Part shown: positions 58,346-64,000 of the stretch, piece by piece
Numbering within the stretch: the first letter of the stretch is position 1
Layout of the letters: each line of letters starts with the position of its first letter
Source: Saccoglossus kowalevskii
Taxonomy: Eukaryota; Hemichordata; Enteropneusta; Harrimaniidae
DNA length: 64,000 nt
Assembly: GCF_000003605.2 (NCBI RefSeq)
Contig: NW_003153249.1
Location: 330,885 to 394,884, forward strand
Direction: 5' to 3'
Program-made: the position numbers and the translations under genes
The notes under the pieces: generated by a model
Seen by the model: the letters and a program-made list of their open reading frames with translations, nothing else
Database searches by the model: none
What the model was told of the DNA's origin: nothing

Positions 58346-58419
58346 CATATCTCCAAGGCTTTTAGACCATTTTCATTCATGTTTTGCACATACATGATAA
58401 CTATAAGACAATGTATTAC

Positions 58420-59427
58420 CAATGACTTGTTAAATAGGTAGGCTTGTGGCTACATACCAGCACAGCCACAATACCTACAAAAGTTGTCTCTACCTTGGGG
58501 TAAATACTTCTCTGTGAAGAAAATTATACAATCTTATTATAGAAAGCAAAATATACTATGAAGAAAAGGGTAAGTGGGGGAAGAAAGGCCTTCCTTGTAG
58601 CTAAACATTGCAGTGGAATGAGAAAGGAGAACCATAGATCGTACCTTTATTGTAAAAAAAAATGCTAGTCACACCACTGCTAGATCAAATATTAATTATT
58701 ATTAACAAGTACTGGCGTCGTTAATTTCTGTCACACTTGATAAACATGGCTTGAGATAATTACATTCTAAGGGTCACATTTTGGAGTATTAAGTAATGTA
58801 GTTTAAAATACGTGTAAAAACAGTGGCTATTGGTATTGTAAACACATATTATATCATAATATTACCTTACAATGAATCTGTGTGTTTTAATCAAGCAGTA
58901 CTCGTACATAAATATCGTACATATATGATTTTTCCCAGTGGTGAATTGCTAGTCGCCAAAGAACTTTCTGTTCCAGTAAATTGATGTTTTTCTTCCAGAT
59001 GCATAGTACTGGCTGGAAATTTTCATTTCCACTGTCTGATGGTTCATTTTAGAATCATCAAACAGTGGGTCCTCATCAGATCTCTGAATATAAGTTCCGC
59101 TTTTAACATGTCATTCAATGTAAATACAAATGCTGAATGAGTAATACGAATAGGTGGAATCACACAGTCAATCAAACTGTGCATAAAATCTCGGCTACTT
59201 TTGCTGTGGTGTCATGAAGCTTGCATTGCACAATAAATCGCGACCCAGTAATCTGTGCAGGTGCAGAATACTGTAACCATCCCCTCAACACTCTATCCCC
59301 CACCGCCAACAAACACCGTCTTACCCCCTGTAAATTGTTATTCTTGAACTTCATTAACACGTTGTTGTATGTAACATGTGTTATAGTGTTATGATTAATT
59401 CTAAAGTCTTCGTTTTTTACAGCAAAA
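58420..59427. other. 5' flank of the cysteine-rich gene
   Basis: No gene recognised. It should include the promoter of the gene starting at 59428; I see no clear core promoter motif. Confidence 0.45.
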
Positions 59428-62400
59428 ATGATAAAGCTGGTGTCATGTATCTCACTTTTAATAGTGGGATGCTCTTCTTTGAGTGTCAATAATGAAACGA
59501 AGGTAGGTTAAAAAAGTACTGTGTATCATCGTTAATCAATGTTTACTTAAAGCGTAAATTTTAGTGCATATTTTGATTATTCCAGTCTCATTATGTTGAT
59601 GTTGCTATTGAACGTTACCAGCGGGGAAGCTCATTCGAATTCGAGTATGCAGACACAGATCTAAATGGACGTAAGTACTCTATTTGTCTTGATTATACAA
59701 TTTTCATGCAGCGTTATTTTTTTTACTTATCTTTACCATTATTTATCCTCAATTTCAAATTACCAATTCTGAAAGCATTAAACGTATATCTAGACAAATT
59801 TAGAGTTATCCGCGACTTTGTAAATTATGAAATGAAAAAAACTCTACCAACAGATATTTGCACTGTGAGTACATTGTGGATAATATCAAACATGTGCAGA
59901 AAATAATGACTTATTACCACTGATTTATACAAATAAATACATTTTCAAAAACAAAAAATAAAACAGTAAAGAACAAAAAATCAAGCAGTATGGGCAATAT
60001 ATCATCTTGACAGGTTTGAAACAGGTTAATGAAATCTTAAAACATCATGTACAAAATACATGTCAAAAACTGACGTCGTACATGCGGGAACTGTATACTC
60101 AAGAATGGCTACAACTTTTCAACTGGTTAATGAAACTTTTGGCCGATCAGAAGGCAAAATAAAATTTATCGCAGAAAAAAGAAGCAATATGGACGAAAAC
60201 ACACACACAAAACACACTATTTTTGTTCGATTCTCCATAGCAAAACAAACACTATGAGAACCATCAATTTTTACGAACACATAGGTTGCCTTAAAATCAA
60301 AAATCGATGGTCTGTTCTATTTTATTCAAGGAGTTGATTGTCATTCTGAATGTGGGGGTATAATAGAGTCTACATGTCAACAAGGGATGGAACAAGTTTC
60401 TTGTTACAGACCACAGGGGAAACTATGCTGTGTTGGTAAGTAGGACATACCCATAATGACAGTGAAATCACTTCTGAATTCTCATAGTCATAGCTATGTA
60501 TTTCTTTTATATATATAAATCCCCACTCTCTCTTACATATATTGTATCCATTACGGGCATTTAGTACATATTTATATACTAGTGTGCACAAAAGAAAGCA
60601 ATGTCATTTCAAAACTATTGAACCAAAGTTTTGCTCAATGTAGTAAACGACTAGCATTGACATCGAACAACTATTTTTGGAAGATACAATGAGCTTGTTG
60701 TTTATTACAATAACACTGTTATGCAGATTAATGCAAGTACCAAGCAAGTTTCAAACATAAACCACTCGGTTATGACTTAAGAAGTTGATTAGTGACGCAT
60801 GTGGAGCAGGGAGTGATAATTGCTCTAGAACACTTGACATCACTTTATGTATACCATAGGGTGTACACATCTTATAATTCTGAGCGTGTTGTGCAATGCA
60901 CTTGTAAATATCCTTTATAACTTATATTGAATGATATATGGTTATTATTCCCATTATGCTTTACTGAACAATTAATACGAGAAACCGAAATAGGATAACG
61001 CAGATGGCGCTAGTATACTCACCAGTATGAAGTGCAACTAAATTTGGCTTTAGCCCAGGAACAAGCAACTGTCAATAAAATATTCATCAGTTCTAAAATG
61101 TAAACTATTTTTTTTGTAAAAGTAAATTATTTAAAGGTTCTACTTGTATGCTTTGTCGCAATGCAATTTGACCTTGACAAAAACTATTACTCAGAAAATA
61201 TGGGTTGGACAGTTCAAATCCCCAAATCTATTGTCTTCTGTAATATACACAAAGAGCATTCTATCTAACCTTTAAACAGAAACAAACATACTCAAACTGC
61301 TTTTCAAAATACCTTTCTGCCAGGCGACAGTTTCGAGGCATTCAATGTAACCTATAACAAAACAAGACAGTTTATATTATTTTAAGGGAGGATGCCATAT
61401 GGTATACTCAACTCACAAAAACAATTTCTTATTTAGATTCGAGCTGTAGAGCTGAGGGAGGTATATGTCACCCACCACCCGCAAGAGAAAATGAGATAAG
61501 CCTTGGGCCTGACTTGTGCATGGCTGCTGGATCCGAATGTTTTGCAAGTAAGAGGTTACGTTTTTGGAAACCAGGGGTGGGCTGTGAAATTATGGAAGAC
61601 CTGGAGCGAATAGATGTTTCAGTATTGATTATTGTATGATGTTGATATTGTTCCGCAAATATGCAGCATTTCCAGTCAAGCGAATTGAACATAACCTAAC
61701 TAGATTACCTAGTATATATAAGTTTCATTAAAAAGTCAAATTAGAAGAATTTGTTTGTCATATTTCGTCGCTCATTTGTCTAGCAAAGTTGTTTCTAGAT
61801 GGCGAGAGAATTCAAACACTTGAAATACGATGTAATTAGAATTGCCCTTGGGTGATAATCACTTTGACAGTCTGTCGCAAATGTATCGAGAAGATGGTTG
61901 TTCATCTGAACGCCGATGGTACACAAGGACAACATTGTTCAAAAATGCGCCACAAATTGTGGATCTAAGTGAATACGTAAACCGTCATTGTACATTAATG
62001 TTATACTAATTTGTAATGTTTTTTTTGTATTTCTTAGAGAAATGTGATGCTGGTCCTTGCCATGGGATATGTGCAAACACATGCCCAGATGGCACAACCC
62101 CGTTGAACTTGCCTCTACGCAAAAAATGCCGCTGTCCAGACAAAGAAACATGCTGTGTTGACGAGAGTAAGTCTTGCAGAAGTTTATTAAAAACTCATTT
62201 ACAAATCAATATCGAATATAATTCTTTTTATTTTTAATAATTCAAGTGCAGTATACCGACTAAAATTTTAGAATTAGTGCCTTGTATGCATACATTATGT
62301 ACATCGGACAGAGTATTTATTGTATCAACGAATTATACCCAACAGATAGCTGTGAAACAAATACACTGTGCGACGATGGGAAGTGTAAAGAGTTTTGTGC

Positions 62401-63292
62401 AAAAGATGAACAACAGTGTCAAGATAGGCCATGTTTCTGTACAAATAATATAAAAAGTTGCTGTGTTAAAAGTACGTCTATTCAAACTAGTTCGCGAATG
62501 CGAACGATTTTTTTATTATTATATCTTATATCACTCATAGTATAATAATAATATAAAACACACACTACATTGCTACAATTTAGTTTATCTTACAATACGA
62601 AATATAAAGCTATTATAATATAACATTAGTTTTACTCATTCACGTAGGGTAATTGAATGATATTATTGACAGTGATACATCTGTTTGACACAGAATCAGT
62701 GAACTTCTTTGTGAGGAGCCCGTATTCATTCCATAGTTGGAATTCGCATTACCTTTTATGGCAGGATGAAAATACTCAAATACTGCAAAATTACAGCACG
62801 GTGAAACTTATTGCGTTACGGTAATAGATGGATAATAATATAAAGTAATTCCAGATTGCGATAAGCTCTATGCATATAAATAACACACTCACAATTTATA
62901 TTCATTATCTGATTTGCACGTCATCGGATTTGCCAAACGACATGTGGTGACTAATTGTATTATTTTACTTGTTGTACAAATACTATAATGATAACGAACT
63001 AGAAACTAACCTATTCGTTTTAATTCTTGTTATTTTCAATAGAATGTACTGAAGGAGGTTAGTAAACATACGGTGTTTCTTAAAATAATAGTTTATCTGA
63101 AATAAAATAGCGACTTACACAATGTTGTTTAGTTTGTTCAATCAGAATTGTTACTTGTTCTTCCAGCCGATGGTTGTGCAGCGCAGTATCCTGGTCGCGG
63201 TAAATGCAGAGAAGAATGTAAAAAAGATAAGGGTGAGATCACAATGCCTGGCAATGTCTGCAAATTTGGCTGCAAATGCTGTAAATCACCGA
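59428..63292 (+). CDS. Secreted multi-module cysteine-rich protein, 3' partial
   Basis: Eight exons with GT-AG borders read in one frame: 59428-59502, 59586-59670, 60331-60435, 61437-61547, 62038-62166, 62346-62471, 63043-63057 and 63167-63292, giving 257 residues so far. Exon 1 encodes a signal peptide (MIKLVSCISLLIVGCSSLSV). Exon 2 is a cysteine-free, acidic linker. Exons 3-6 and 8 each encode one cysteine module and, like the 15-nt exon 7, are phase 1-1. Exon 3 has C-x3-C-x7-C-x8-C-x7-CC and exon 4 has four cysteines. Exon 5 has C-x4-C-x3-C-x3-C ending C-x-C-x6-CC, exon 6 has C-x5-C-x4-C-x3-C-x6-C-x4-C-x-C-x6-CC, and exon 8 ends C-x3-C-x-CC. The CCV endings recall WAP or defensin-like folds, but I recognise no family. 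A donor GTAAGT at 63293 shows that it continues. Probably extracellular; function unknown. Confidence 0.8.
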
Positions 63293-64000
63293 GTAAGTAA
63301 ATTCTACACAAAACTATTCACTGTACCAAGCCACATCATTCGGGACATTATGATTTAAATTGTATTATGTGTCTGCAACTGGATGTTCAATGCAATCAAA
63401 TATGTACCGAATATAGTATTTTCATTTAATGGCATAGTTTATTCAATGGCCCGAATAAATATTTTTTGCCAACAATATTGAAATGCCGATAGACTATATG
63501 GGGCTTTTGATTATATTAATGTTTAATAATTCTCTTGATGGCCCTGCAATAGCGTTTTCGTGGCAGCTTTAGAAACATACGTTTTGTTTTCCCAATTTAA
63601 CATTAGTCTATATTACTGTTATTTATGAGATAACAGAGATATCAGATAAACAGTAGGTTAGACAAATATTGAATATAACATTGATACACTTAATCAATGG
63701 TTGTAGCCTAGCTAGAATCACTCTGTCCATAGTTGTGTTATTATTTATAATTGGCTGAGGGCGATGATATACTCAAAATGGTTTATTAGTTGATTGAATA
63801 TGTGTACAGTATGACTCGAACAGCTAATCTTTCGATATGGTTTATATGTATTTATTTTGTTTATAAATGATTGTCCTGTTGAGTTGTGTATATTAAACTA
63901 ATGATAACAAGTCAGTAATTAGTATAAGATTACAAATACTCGACTAGAAAAGCCGTAAGTGAAAGGGTTATCATTATATTAATACTACAAAATAATAATA
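63293..64000 (+). other. Intron after the last visible cysteine-module exon
   Basis: Begins with GTAAGT and holds no further cysteine-rich exon that I can see before the window ends, so the remaining exons should lie downstream. Confidence 0.5.

Noticed and set aside
59172-59489. 105-codon minus-strand frame
   Set aside because: It overlaps exon 1 of the + strand cysteine-rich gene, whose signal peptide and splice site are far better supported.
1-64000. tRNA or rRNA genes, CRISPR arrays, prokaryotic operons
   Set aside because: No tRNA arm consensus, rRNA core or spaced identical repeats were seen, and spliced genes show that this is eukaryotic DNA. Subtle tRNA-derived SINEs cannot be excluded by eye.

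Overview
The window reads as repeat-rich nuclear DNA from a marine-type invertebrate, probably a bilaterian. It is AT-rich, its genes are split by GT-AG introns, it has MAM/LDLa mosaic exons, and it carries BEL/Pao, LINE, Penelope-like and Crypton-like relics plus an uncharacterised dispersed protein family (HAFTGCDT and CXC motifs) that I know from invertebrate genomes. I cannot name the phylum: mollusc, brachiopod, hemichordate and lancelet all remain possible. There are no operons, prokaryotic features or CRISPR arrays. All exon limits were read by eye from splice sites, phase and domain conservation.

Layout. 1-24.6 kb holds two paralogous class I SAM-dependent methyltransferase genes on the + strand (JHAMT-like). 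One is partial (exons 2-4 at 1.39-2.35 kb) and one complete (four exons, 21.25-23.81 kb). Between them lie relics of further copies (exon 1 at 4.26 kb, intron 1 at 9.1 kb) and two low-copy tandem repeats that recur around each copy. The space is filled by two decayed, divergently oriented copies of the HAFTGCDT/CXC family (9.65-13.57 kb minus, 16.48-17.77 kb plus), a 987-base assembly gap beside a LINE fragment, a BEL/Pao LTR with primer site and gag start (18.08-18.86 kb), and a 1-kb element with 33-bp terminal inverted repeats (19.07-20.07 kb). 24.66-28.65 kb is a tandem array of about five units of 0.7-1.0 kb.

28.9-38.3 kb holds minus-strand exons of a large MAM/LDL-receptor-class-A gene of the MALRD1 type. 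The exons mostly join in phase 1, but there is an in-frame TAA in one LDLa, a frameshift in one MAM, a fossil half-LDLa exon and missing domain halves, so it is probably a pseudogene or heavily lesioned. A Crypton-type tyrosine recombinase fragment lies antisense in one intron. 39.1-40.8 kb is a dead Penelope-like element with a GIY-YIG domain, followed by a hammerhead-like core.

42.4-55.5 kb is a direct head-to-tail duplication of a 6-7 kb unit. Each copy carries a decayed L1/Tx1-like LINE and a palindromic MITE-like element; it may be a real duplication or two haplotypes placed in tandem. 56.2-57.1 kb is another LINE on the minus strand. 59.4-63.3 kb holds the most interesting locus: a + strand gene for a secreted protein with a signal peptide and a series of different cysteine-rich modules, one per phase 1-1 exon, running past the last recognised exon and probably out of the window.
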